From Bisporella sp. PMI_857 (Eukaryota; Ascomycota; Leotiomycetes; Helotiales; Helotiaceae): DNA of 64,000 bases. The stretch is taken from NCBI GenBank assembly GCA_021307315.1, contig JAJSPD010000017.1:372001-436000 (forward strand), in the 5' to 3' direction. The stretch's first letter is position 1, and each line of letters begins with the position of its first letter. This document shows, piece by piece, positions 1-10,935 of the stretch. A model generated the notes under the pieces. The model saw nothing but the letters and a program-made list of their open reading frames with translations, was not told the origin of the DNA and did not search any database. Both the position numbers and the translations under genes were made by a program.

Positions 1-708
1 GTCCGTGGCAAGATGAAGGGAGCTTATGGGAGGGTGGACAAGAATCTGATGGATTGCGGTGCTGCTGACCTTAATCTCAGTTTAATGGTTTATGGGAGCC
101 TGAGGCAGAAAGTATCTTTAAAAGGGAATAATTAGGCCTTTCCATTTCTGGATGCCAAGAATCCCTCCTGGCTATTAAGGTAGGTATGACGTGAACGTCT
201 GCGCACTGCTGCGATTGTACATGGTCCAAAAATCGTTCATCCTGAGCATTGGAATCTACTTTTTTTCTTCTCTCCGCATAAAACCTCTTCCAGTATCGCA
301 TCTCCACTTCCTCATGTGATATTACAGTTAGCTTCACCAGACCCCTATTTTAAGCGAGTTCTTGTCCTCCACCATTTCGATCGCCCATGTGGTCATGGAA
401 GCCGCGGTCTAGCTTTGAAGACCTAAATACTTATAGCCACTATATATATCTACGGGAAAATATTATGTCATAAGCTTACTCGGTCCTCAAACAGTTTGGG
501 AAGGAATCGACTGAGTAAGTAATATATCAATTGCTCGTTAGTATACGGAATATGTCTAGTCTAGCAAACAGCTGTTCAAGGAATCTAACCCCACACCTAG
601 AAACAGAATTACAAAAAAATGAGTAGTATATACGCCAAGCGCCTGTTCTGAGGTCGTGAATCTCCGTCATAATATCATTTCTAGGAGTGACTTGGCACTC
701 CCCCTCAA
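1..708. other. Left edge, no supported gene
   Basis: No gene could be supported here. One minus-strand open frame (about 77-337) lacks an ATG at its 5' end and matches nothing I recognise. The stretch includes the 3' flank of the TmpA-like gene that ends at 709. Confidence 0.5.
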
Positions 709-2334
709 CTAAGAGTCGAATACCGGTCCAAACGCAGGAACTCCCCGGCTTTCCATCCCGTATACAATCATCTTTGTATTGGCAGGATTGCTGATAACGT
801 AAACAGCCTCGGCACCGCTCTCTTTGTACAGTTGCCAGGTCATGCCCAGCATGTCAGGTCGGCCTTGCTTCTTGGTATCCCAAATGACGGCATTTTTGTC
901 ACAATCAAGCACCGTATTCATGATTTCCTTACCGTAAGTCTCTTCAGGAAATGGTGTGCACCAAAGCACACGACATTCTGGCCGTTTCTTGGTGGTCAAT
1001 CCAAGGAGGTTGAGACATGGGCCAATCCCAGATCCTGTTGTAACAACTAATCCATGTTAGTTATATATTCCATCAGGCCTCTGTAGCGAGGCAAGTATTC
1101 ATAGGTGGTTTCAGATATATAGAGCAACTTATGATACTGTGCTTTAAGAAAGTGACTTACCAACTATCTTACGAAACATGAGAGACGTATACAGCACTCC
1201 TCGGGTAGGCTGTCCCCGAGTCCAGTAGTAGTCACGCGGCCGTAGAATTGTCTTTGAGGTCCAATCACCCGCTTTAGCAACAATAACCGAGTTTGTCATG
1301 CCGTCCTTGGGAGTTCTGTCCTGAAAACATGCAAACGAATGCCATTCGCTGAGCGGCGAGTCGCTGATACGAACCGTATAGAACTCATCTATATCAGCCT
1401 TGAAGTGCAGACGAACACATCTGGATGACAGTGCTTCAGGAACGCAGCGAAGCTTACGTAGGCGGTATTTTGGTGTCCATGGTAGAATAGCGTGAATGGA
1501 ATTCACCAAGATGAGATAGAACGATGGGGTCTTGCTGAGAACCTGTGGTATAGATTGTCCGGATTGATGACCTCTATCACTGGCAAGAACAATAATCAAT
1601 GCCCAGAAAACAGCAGCAGTGCTCCATCCAGCGAATCGGTGGGTGCGCTCGAATGCATTGTGGACTCGTCTTCGAACAAAAGGCATCGCGAAGATGACAA
1701 TGGTAAGAAACAGTAGGACAATAATGTATGCCATCCCTATCACTCGTGTGTTCTTATACTGTCCAGCAGCAGCAATTATCGTCAGGTAAGCCGCAAGGTA
1801 AATCAGCCACAAGACCGCACATGTTGCGGCACCGCTATGCAATCCACCGAACTCGTATATCTTTGCAATGGTCCATCGGACACGTAGAGGCGTTGATAGT
1901 GGAATGCGGACACATGTCTCAAAGAGCAGATTGATAATATAGTCTTGACGTACAGCGGTAGCAACAAACAAGTTTGCTGACGCTCCGGTTGCAATGTTAA
2001 AAAGTCGTGTATTGATGTCTTCCGACGTCAATATAAGATAGATAAATGCGGAGAAATTGGCAAGCCAGACAATCGTGAAGAGCCGGCGGTAGACACTGAA
2101 AACAACATGACGAAGGAAACGCGGACCACGCTGAGACTTGTCATCTGGTGGGAGAGTGTATTTAATGTGAAAGCCGAGATGTTTCTCTTCCTCTGTTCTG
2201 GTGGATACACTGTCTAATGCCTCTCCAGCGGGAGCCGTTGTTAATGCGCTCTCTGAAATTATGGTTGGCAATCTCGTATCGGTAGAAAGGCTAACCTGAG
2301 ATTCGGCAGCACTGCTCACTGATGGGACTTCCAT
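709..2334 (-). CDS. tmpA-like: TmpA-like integral membrane flavoprotein (ferric-reductase-like fold)
   Basis: Two exons, 2334-1161 and 1046-709, join in frame to about 503 aa. The intron has a GTAAGT donor and a TTAG acceptor. The start is the first ATG in the frame; the open frame extends a few codons upstream only with a TTG. The N-terminal ~90 residues are polar. A block of about five or six hydrophobic helices follows (roughly residues 85-280), then a C-terminal flavin/NAD-binding module. The exon junction rebuilds the nucleotide-binding motif VTTGSGIGPC, and the protein ends GVPAFGPVFDS. This architecture is that of Aspergillus nidulans TmpA, a plasma-membrane flavoprotein linked to the signal for asexual development, and of the C-terminal half of some NRPS-like adenylating enzymes. 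There is no adenylation domain here, so it is the stand-alone form. The substrate is unknown. Confidence 0.85.
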
Positions 2335-3840
2335 GCCTCGAGTCTCGACCAAATTGGTGTGTTTACCGAGGGAAGAGTGTTGCAGTTTCGTAGTCTGGCT
2401 GATGTCTTGTACTCTTCAAGGATGCCCAAGGCTGCTAGATTTGGTCTTGGACTAGGTGCCTTGTGCAGAGGAGGGCAAACAAATGCACTTACAATGAAGT
2501 CAGTTGCAATAGCCCAGATTTAAAGAGAGAATCACCTCTGATCATGTGGGAAGAAAGGCAGAACCGATCAAAGTAGCTATATTTTGTATCATTTCTTTAC
2601 CTTTCAGCTTCAGCCAAATCTTGGGCTCTTTCCACATTCGTCATATGCCATTACTGGAGAGGCGAGGTCTCGGACGCTGGGGTTCTTGCAGTTGGAGTTG
2701 TACTCGTTACCGGGAATCCTGCATTTATTATTACTCTTCTTGTACATCGATACTCGAGGACTCTAGATCCTCTCAAGTGGCTTTCTAATCTCCGATGATC
2801 AATCCGAAAATCAATTCCCGAAATACAAACCAGGTAATTCAGGATTGGTTACTAAAGTATCACAAGCTATCATATTCAACCGCAAAGCCTACCTTCTGTG
2901 GTATCTAGATCCTAATGAAAATGTTCGCTTGAGGATACGCTGAAGTATCCCGGCATCGTATGACTTGCATGATAACATTGAACGTGGCATGCTTGTCCAA
3001 TTTAAGCCTTGCAGTACAAATATCCTACCTACTTAGAAAGTACACTATCTGCCGATCGATATTACGTAAGCATCTAATGTTCTCCTAGCCCTCGGGTAAA
3101 TTGCGGCACGGATCTAATAATGTTCTAGTGCAACGGTTCCAGACAACAACTCAGCCACATCCCCGCATGTTCACAGTATCTTGCGAGTAGAATAATGGTC
3201 GAGTTTGAACTGACATCCTCGCTTTCCTGAAAGCAGAAAGGACTGTAAGTGTTGTTGAAAGGGGCATCCTATTACCAAAAACTACCTGCCATCCATCATT
3301 TTGGCTGACGCTTACCGTTTTTCAGCCATGGAAGGAAGCACTCACCCCTTGGCGACAAAGCAATGTGGTGAGAGTTCTAAAAAAAATACAGATAATCCAT
3401 CCGTATTATGCACCCATACTTCTTGCGATGCACCAACGGGACCCAAAAAAAACCACAAAGCGGAGTACACCGGCAAAAGTAACCAAATCCAAACTGAACC
3501 CTAGATTTCGGACCATCTGATATCATGACTTTCGCAAGAGTTTCGGTCGCCAGGTCGCCATGTCCATCATCTTTGAATATTATGCATGCAATCGGGGTAT
3601 TCTTCCTGGCACAAATGTTAGCCAAAATTTCAAATTGATTATTTAACGGCATTCAACTCACGCCCTGAACCCTAGTGGAAATTCACAGACCCAAAATGTT
3701 TTGTTTGACTTCTGCAGAGTATCTGGGCTCATAGACTGGGCTTCGACGTTAAGGCATACCATAGATGAGGTTGGATAAACGGTCTTATCGACAAAAGCTG
3801 CCTCTGATTCATCCTCTTTATGATGCGTACATAAAGTCAA
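2335..3840. other. Intergenic, no supported gene
   Basis: This is the upstream region of the TmpA-like gene followed by the 3' flank of the RNase III-like gene. Short open frames on both strands overlap each other and show no recognisable motif. Confidence 0.5.
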
Positions 3841-4357
3841 TCATGGAAGAAGGCCCAAGTTCTGCATTACCGTGCGGAGGGCATTTGGTCTTCCACTTGC
3901 GGCGCCATCCTCTGCAACAGCAGCAAATATTGCCTCAATGGTATCCGACTTCAAGCGAGGCGGGACGATCCCCTGAGTACTTGGGTTCAGGTTGATGTAT
4001 CGAGAAATGCCCGACTCTTCGCATACACGTTGCAGATTGATATTGGAGAGCAAAGTATCGACATATCCTTGCCCCTTGGCTATAATTTCCTCAGTTGATA
4101 TCTCAAATTCATCATCTATTTTGCTTACCTCTTGATTCATTCTTGCGCCACCATGATTCTAAAACTGCTGCCTTCGCTAAAGCGTCGCCTATTAGAGCCA
4201 TTTTCTTGTTCCCATCGCTGGATATGCGCCTGGTTTTGATTAAATATACGTCGGATCCGGCAGCCTGCAGGGCTTCCCAAAGTATATTTGTATCAGCGAA
4301 GTTATATCCGATGATTTGCTGCACACAAGTGAGAGATTTTTGCATAGAGACATTCAT
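3841..4357 (-). CDS. Small RNase III-domain protein, probably catalytically altered
   Basis: Exons 4357-4129 and 4079-3841, with a 49-bp intron (GTAAGC...TATAG), give about 155 aa. The ATG at 4357 was chosen because the homologous region begins soon after it. Another in-frame ATG lies at 4345, and codons further upstream lack an ATG. The protein is a single RNase III fold: an N-terminal helix (VQQIIGYNF...WEALQAAGS), the signature-helix region NKKMALIGDALAK, and a second metal-site helix SDTIEAIFAAV. No dsRNA-binding domain follows. The canonical signature is ExxxLGD, and here the first Glu is replaced by Ala while the Asp is kept. The second site keeps Asp and Glu. Small single-domain RNase III-like proteins of this size occur in Pezizomycotina; their role is not established. 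Binding of structured RNA without efficient cleavage is an inference. Confidence 0.75.
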
Positions 4358-5427
4358 TGCGAGGATTTCGTAAGTCAATGTCAGATGGATATTGATCAAG
4401 TTAAGGAGTTCTAGGAAGGGGATTGATACTTCAGCAGATATATCACAGGACACTTTAGTAACCGATCAAAAAAAGGGATGGTGAACGTGTATTTAAGTAA
4501 AGTCTCCAACAAGGAGGATTGTCGCCTCTGATGGATTGACCCTACATTTCTGCAAAACCTGCCCGACAGAGGTCGCATATCGAGCCGGCCGTCTGAGCCA
4601 ATGTATATTTCATTGGTGCAAGTCGCCATCACAACCTCTCGTTTTGGAGGCGTGACCGGATGTCGCAACCCACAAGTCTCAGCCACCCAACAGTGCAACA
4701 AAACTGTCGTAGAGCCAGGCTGACTGAAGTCGGTGAGTCAATAAAACGAACGATTCTACCGTTGGAAGTAATGAGGCTCGCCTTTTTTGACCTGCTTTAA
4801 AACATATTCCGGCAAGGTTCTAGGTATATGGCTGTGTGGGTTTAATAGATAATTGTCTGTGCGATAGGCAAGGATATGTCAACGCAAAACGCAAGTAAGG
4901 AGAATTAATGTGCACCAAGATTTCAGTGTTGAGGAATTATGAATGCAATGCATTGCAAACGCTGAAGGGCAAAGTGCCACCGAACTAGACACGAACTCGC
5001 GACTTGAGGAGATGGCCATGTAAAGCACGACAGGATGTTGGTCCTATAATTCTTGAGAATTGAGATTAGCCCCAATAGTGGGGATATAAGCATGCAAGAG
5101 CAATACTTACTGCTTACACCTAGCCGCGAGTTCGCTTTGATGGAATTGTATAACAGGTGTCGTTTGATGAAAGATAGCACTACAGTCACGTGAAACACAT
5201 AGTCAATTATACATAGGTAGTTTACTGGAATGAACCACTAACAATCGTCAGGGTCTGATTGAGCACCTTTCAATGAGAATTGTTGGGAAGTACAGGCTAT
5301 AAAAGATCTGTGGTTTTAAAACGGAAACTCTTCATTCTGCTGTTGCGCCGTTGATTTATTCCGGTGATTTAGATATTGACTACACTGAAATTAGTCCTGC
5401 CTAATTTGCGCTCCCTTTCTCTATCCC
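4358..5427. other. Intergenic, no supported gene
   Basis: About 1.07 kb between two minus-strand genes. It contains the 5' region of the RNase III-like gene and the 3' region of the ERD2 gene. Open frames at 4411-4701 and 4923-5198 (minus) have no family features. Confidence 0.5.
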
Positions 5428-6604
5428 TTAATCATCCCACTCACTCCCATTCTTGACACCCTTCACTCCGCCTACTGCCTGCGATGATCCAGGCAAAGTT
5501 CCATCATCATCACTATCCCCATCTTCCAGTATTTTTGCTAATTCATCTGGATCTCTCAGCTTTGCATCCTCGTCACCCTCGTGGTGGCTATCGATAATCC
5601 CTTCTTCCTGCTCGGAGAAGTCGTTCTGTCGCGCTCTCTCACCTTGCAAAATTTCCTCATCAGCACTAACAGAAATGCCTCGTGAGCCCCATTGCGAACC
5701 CGTCCGACTATGGTTGCCTCCTAGTGCTGGTGCGCTCTCTTCATCACCCTCATCAATACTCCCCCCTACAACTTTAGGGCCTAGCACTCTACTAATTAGC
5801 CAGCCGTTCCGTAGGTCGTCTGAGTCGACTAGGCCCCCGTGCCTGAGCTTTACCCGCTGTCTGCTATAGTAGACCCACGCAAAGTCTGCGTAGAAAGCAG
5901 TCTGGACAACGCCGAATATAACCGATACAGCATCCGGCTTGCGATTGTTTGTATCAAGTTCACGCCATATCCAGTTTAGAATATAAAATGCGCGATAAGA
6001 TCCCAGCGTGACAAGATAATACGAATCTATCACGGTGGGGACCGTCGTTTGGCGCAAGAGGAGCAGTTGTGGGAGCACGCATACAGATTCAAGAATTATA
6101 GAGAAGACCCAGAACAACTGTAACATCATTAGCACTCGATTAACGAATCTAACACCAGGAACAAATACCTCAGTCCATGACCAGCTGCTTTTGCTCTTCA
6201 GACTTAGCATGACCAATGGTGCCAACAGCACGCTCCCGACCAAACACGCTCCTCCAAACTGCCACGCCTTCTCCCTTTCCCTCGTTCTCGCATACACCCT
6301 CAACATGACCAACAGGATATAAATTGAAGAAATGATGTAAAACGCTTTGAGCAGGGTATTCCACCATGAGTATCCGAAGTTACTAAAGAAATCGAGGTAG
6401 CGAGTGAGGAAAACAAGGCAGTACAAGGCCTGTGTGATGAGGGAAACCCCTTCTGCGCTAGAATTGGAGTGGATTGCAAATATCAGGATGCATTTGGAAA
6501 GGGTATGGGAGACATCGCCGAGGATGCGAAAAATCTAAAGAGCTTTAGCTTCGTGCCTCTGGAGTATAGAGCTGGGAATAGTAGAGCAACTAACGCACAT
6601 TCAT
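5428..6604 (-). CDS. ERD2: ER lumen protein-retaining receptor (KDEL/HDEL receptor)
   Basis: Exons 6604-6599, 6534-6169 and 6117-5428 join to about 353 aa. The first exon encodes only Met-Asn, and the next begins IFRILGDVSHTLSK, the conserved ERD2 N-terminus. An in-frame ATG three codons upstream (6613) is an alternative start. Intron 2 is 51 bp, has no stop codon and is divisible by three, so it can be missed as coding sequence. The hallmark segment LPQLLLLRQTT...YYLVTLGSYRA...NWIWRELD identifies the seven-helix receptor, which cycles between Golgi and ER and retrieves HDEL/KDEL proteins. Yeast Erd2 is ~219 aa. Here a hydrophilic, acidic tail of about 130 residues (rich in Asp, Glu, Ser and Gly) follows the last helix, as commonly annotated in filamentous fungi. 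Confidence 0.93.
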
Positions 6605-6613
6605 CCCCACCAT

Positions 6614-7728
6614 CTTGGGTACCTTCTGTATCGTTCAACTACTTAGAAAGAATCTTCGTGTGCAAGCAGCATATATAAAGTTCAATGCGCGAGCTATAAA
6701 GTTGAGAGAAGCCTAATGACGCGTCGTTGAGCAGGCTACTCTATTGCAGCATTTCATATCCGTCTCTTTGTAGGAACCGGGAATCGGCGCCACGGACTGA
6801 CACTGCCAATGCGACAACGTAGTCTGTGTGAATCAAGCGATCTTCGGGCTCGAAAGAAAGTTGGTTGTTTGAAGAATAGGTAGTAGGTACCTTCGGAGTA
6901 GCTCCAACTGTCTTGTGTCGCTCTGGAGTCTTGGCATGCCTCAGCTATTTTTAGCGCTGTAGATCATTGGCCTTTGCTCAGATATTCTACATTCATCACC
7001 CACAACGACATATCCCAAACATAAGAGATCAATACGTACGAGGAAGCTTGCAGGATCATATTATTGAAATGGTATTGGAGGATCTTGGAAAAAATAATCT
7101 GGCGCTTACTGTGTTCCCGCAAGTACAAGCCCAGCCCCCCAAATGGAGACTTGTCTTACATTCCTTCCCTAAAATGGACTATATGTATCGTATCACAACA
7201 ACATACAAAGGCAAGGTATCTATTCTTTTCCCACTATTTATCTCTTTTCGACGATGGAGGCCACAGCGTAAATTATGTAGGCGAAGCTGGGGACTGCTCG
7301 CCTGCCTAGCGCTTGAGATAACAAGCTATCATCATATTGCTATTAACCATTTAATATATCTCCTTTGCGAAGAGTTTAATTGTTACAGAACCCAGTTTAC
7401 AAGGATTTCTGGTTTGCCTGGCTTTTGGGTGGGGGGGGGTTATTTAGTTGGCTTCAAGTTCTTGAGGACACCAGCGATATGCAAGGGAAGCGAACTACTG
7501 TTGAGGATGGGCGTTACTTTGCATCAAGGTGGCAGGAGTATATGTTCACCATAGTGTTCCTGTCAAAATTGATTGAATGATCTCTATGGCCACGGTTCAC
7601 CAACGCCATTTGTCTACTCCGCTCTTTGTGTGGCCGTCCGAATGACATAAATGCTAATTACCCAATACTAGTATTTACATTTAACTTCAAGGACTACTAA
7701 GAAGTATATCTAACGCTAGTCTCGATTC
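6614..7728. other. Intergenic with an unassigned plus-strand reading frame
   Basis: This region lies upstream of ERD2 and downstream of the first Zn2Cys6 regulator. A plus-strand frame (about 6967-7554) stays open for 195 codons but does not begin with ATG, overlaps a second open frame, crosses a nine-G run near 7431 and matches no family I know. It may be noise or the relic of a gene. Confidence 0.4.
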
Positions 7729-10198
7729 CTACATCGTGGGCCCTTCTGTGAGAGAATTCGGTATTGTGGAGCTCAAATCCTCCATACCGGTGAACTGATA
7801 GTCGAAAGGCTCCATTATATCCCATAGCCAAGACTCGTCAACGAAGGGTATGAAGTCGAGGTAGTTGTTGTTCCCTGTATATGAGAAATCTAACGACGGC
7901 TCATGAGATGGTTTGAGATCCTCATGACCTGTACCTGTCCTTTTCAATCCAATGAATTCTTTAATCTTTTTCATTCTTGCAGCACTCCTTACAAAAACGT
8001 CATTTCCTTGGCAATCTTCTACCTCGTTTACCAGATCGAATTTCTCAATGCAACGATCTATGACCCTTCCAAAGTCATATGTTTGGTGTACATATTCTAA
8101 GTTCCAGTCTGGATGCTCGAAACTGCAGAGCATTTGTAGTATTATCAAACCCGCAGAAAAGTTTGACCAAAAAGGAACAGAGAAAGAAAAATAGTGGTTG
8201 ACCGGAATGGAGAAGAAAATCTCGAACAGATCCTTATTGGCTTGAAGACAGGCTGAGAGGAGTTCTACACGATATAGGTCCGGGCCATTGACATGAGTAT
8301 TTCGGAGGGTCTTGAAGAGCCCGGCTTCATAAACCAAGGACTCTGCAGCGTGGTAGTGGACGAGAATGACAGCTGTTATCCAATCAGTACCTTAAAAGCC
8401 AATGACATAATCAATTCAGAATCACGATAAGCATGAGACTTACGGTTATGCTCCAATTCTGGCGGTAGGGCCTTTTTTAAATCTCGCAAACTCTCTCGAA
8501 AAGCATTGATGAGAAATATGGTTGACATGTCGGCACCTAATGACTCCGATTTACCCTGCCATAGGCTCTGACTCTGCCATGGACTTTGATGAATGCGTTC
8601 AACAAGAATCTGCAATCTCACCATAAATGCGGCCGCCTTATCTGTTGGAACATCTGAGGTTTCAAGAGCTTGTCGGCACTCCTCTACGTAAGGGGAATAC
8701 TGGACACGCATCCAGTTGTCGAATCTACGGAAAAATGTAGAAGATCTGTCAGGTGTTAGCCTTGCGAAGGAGTATTTACTCAAGAGCTATGAAATGAATG
8801 GTCTACATTGAACAGAGGAAGTAAACGCCTAAATAAGCACGCTTCTCTTCAATTGTCCTTGGCGTTTTCAATAGAGACATATAGCCAGTGGTTCCCCAGC
8901 TAGTCTCTCGTATGGCGTCTTCCAAGTAACTCCTGCCACGGGGTCCTTCTTTCCTCGGACGAGTCAGTCCGAGGTCGCATGCGAGAGTAGTCGCTGCTGA
9001 GAGCAAACTGGTCAATTGTGGCACATTCCAGAAATGTTGGTAGCACCTGTAATATGTGTAAGATATTTGTAAACTTGAATTTGATGGACGTACCAGCCCG
9101 CATAAATTATGACTCCGAGAAGTAGGTCCATAGACCTTTCTCCATTCATAAACAATCTCTCGGCGAGCCGTTTCATAAGCAATTTGCCGAATTCTTTCGA
9201 ATGAACAGCATTTCGAGAGGTGACCCTGCACGGGCGGGCTTTAATAAGAACACTTCCTGAGGGAAGATGTTACACAACTCAGAAACACTCACGCTAAAAT
9301 GGCAAGATAGGTGAATGGCAGACATCTATAGAGCTGAGATGCAGACATGGCTTGTGGTATTACAACGAAAGGGAAATATGGACAAAATATCGATCTAAAA
9401 TAAGCCAACAGGGAATCAGCCTGAGTGAGTGTGATCCCAGAAAATTCAGCTGGAGAATAAGCTGGGGGTGGTGGGTGGTCGCGCTGATCTGCGGTCATAT
9501 CATTGAGGGAACTGCACCCAACACGTATATATGAAGTAGTAGCACTTGTTTGTGATGCGGTTATATTTGTCCCCAGGCTGGAAGCCACCGATGCTGGAGG
9601 AAAACAAAGTAAGTCTGCCTGAATCTGGTAGTTTGACAAAATTTCAATTTCTGTTGAGGAATATGGAAGGATCTGCAGAACTGACCTGGGTTTGAATATC
9701 GACTATCGCGTAATGGAAGACTGAATGGGGTAGAGCTCTGCTCGGCGGTGTTTTGGGTTCCAGGACTTGCTTCTACTCCTTGCGTCGACTTGAGTAGAGT
9801 AACGATATCGTCGACTTTCTGCTCTAGTATTTCTACCTGAGTTCTAGTATTTCGCCTTAAGGTCGTCAGTAATTTAAGAGCGAGAACTTCTAGCTATGGG
9901 CACGCATCAGACATGCCAGGGCTCTCTAGAGACCATACCTCAGTTCACCGTCAGCTCTTCGCTTTCGTGGGGCAGGGAGCAAAGGCTCACAAATTTTGTC
10001 AAGACGATGGCATCTATATGGGATGTCAGTTATATATAGCGATTCCTAATCATCATAAACTACTTGCCGCTGACACTTCCCGCCAATAAGATCGCTTGCA
10101 ACGCACTTGACTTTTGCTTTGGAACAGGTCGAACATGTTTTGAGGACGGCAACATTTGCGGCTCCGTCCTTGGAAGAGTGTGAGCTTTCCACTGTCAT
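7729..10198 (-). CDS. Zn2Cys6 transcription factor with fungal-specific TF domain
   Basis: Eight exons can be joined in frame to about 683 aa: 10198-10068, 10013-9939, 9855-9686, 9650-9293, 9225-9094, 9046-8807, 8745-8444 and 8372-7729. The Zn2Cys6 cluster is rebuilt across intron 1 as CSTCSKAKVKC...KCQR/CHRLDKIC, followed by a basic PPRKRR and a short coiled-coil (VEILEQKVDDIVTLL). The middle-homology domain includes NGERSMDLLLGVIIYAGW and DLGLTRP, typical of the fungal_trans domain. Intron 1 has a GC donor (GCAAGT). The third intron is only 35 nt, which is unusually short, so that junction is uncertain. The gene is divergent from an MFS exporter 737 bp away, so it is plausibly its local regulator. 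The target genes are unknown. Confidence 0.85.
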
Positions 10199-10935
10199 GT
10201 TGAAGGTAATTCGCTCGTTTTTGTTGATTCTCCTACATGGGAAAGGAAAGATTTGAGGAAGCTGAGAGTTGTTGTGGTTTTGAAATGAATCACGTGGGAC
10301 TACTGTATATAAAATGCCAAGCTCATGCGAATCGGAGTTGACTCCGCCTGTCGGCGTCAAGGTATATATAGATTATCGTACCCGCTCTCCCTAGAAGGCA
10401 GTAGAGTATGGCACGATCCTTGAGGCAGTACCTCAATAACCAGAAACCTGGCCTGGTTGTCCTGATTGGAGCAGCTGACTGGATCCGTCTACCGATTCTC
10501 TGTTCTGCGGTTGCCTTGTTGGTAAGGAGGCGATATGATGCTCTACCACCAACAGTTGTCTTTGGTATGTCTCCGGATCTTACAAATGCAGAATCAAATT
10601 TGCAGCAACTTGGGATGTCGCAAATCTCGAGAGAATGGCTTTCTTCCAATCATTGAACCTCATGTTGATTTAGGCAGCCCGTCGGTATTTCACCATATTC
10701 TCCGTTCCCGTTCGCAGGGGTTCTTTTGGAAAGGAGCGACTTGGTAATACCGACGCCTTTCTCAAGTCGCAATAATATATAATGTACCTGCGTTTTCCTT
10801 TGTGTAAACCGTAATCAATTCAAAATTGAGCCTCACTCCTTTGGTTCGAGTCCTTGCTGTTCAGTTTGTTCAACTTTTTCAATCTTGCCAAGGCATCACT
10901 ATAAATAATTGCTAGGGTATGATAAAGCAGCCACC
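10199..10935. promoter_or_regulatory. Divergent promoter between Zn2Cys6 regulator and MFS exporter
   Basis: A 737-bp region separates the start codons of two divergent genes, so it must carry both promoters. Short TATA-like tracts occur near 10320-10380 and 10775. The exporter start has a favourable context (ccaccATGG). I could not identify a specific regulator binding site with confidence. Confidence 0.6.

Noticed and set aside
5453..5869. 138-codon plus-strand frame
   Set aside because: It is the antisense shadow of the low-complexity ERD2 tail.
6967..7554. 195-codon plus-strand open frame
   Set aside because: It does not begin with ATG, overlaps another open frame, and has no recognisable motif.
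10840..10862. GGTTCGAGTCC-like tRNA B box
   Set aside because: No matching A box, acceptor stem or anticodon arm could be folded around it.
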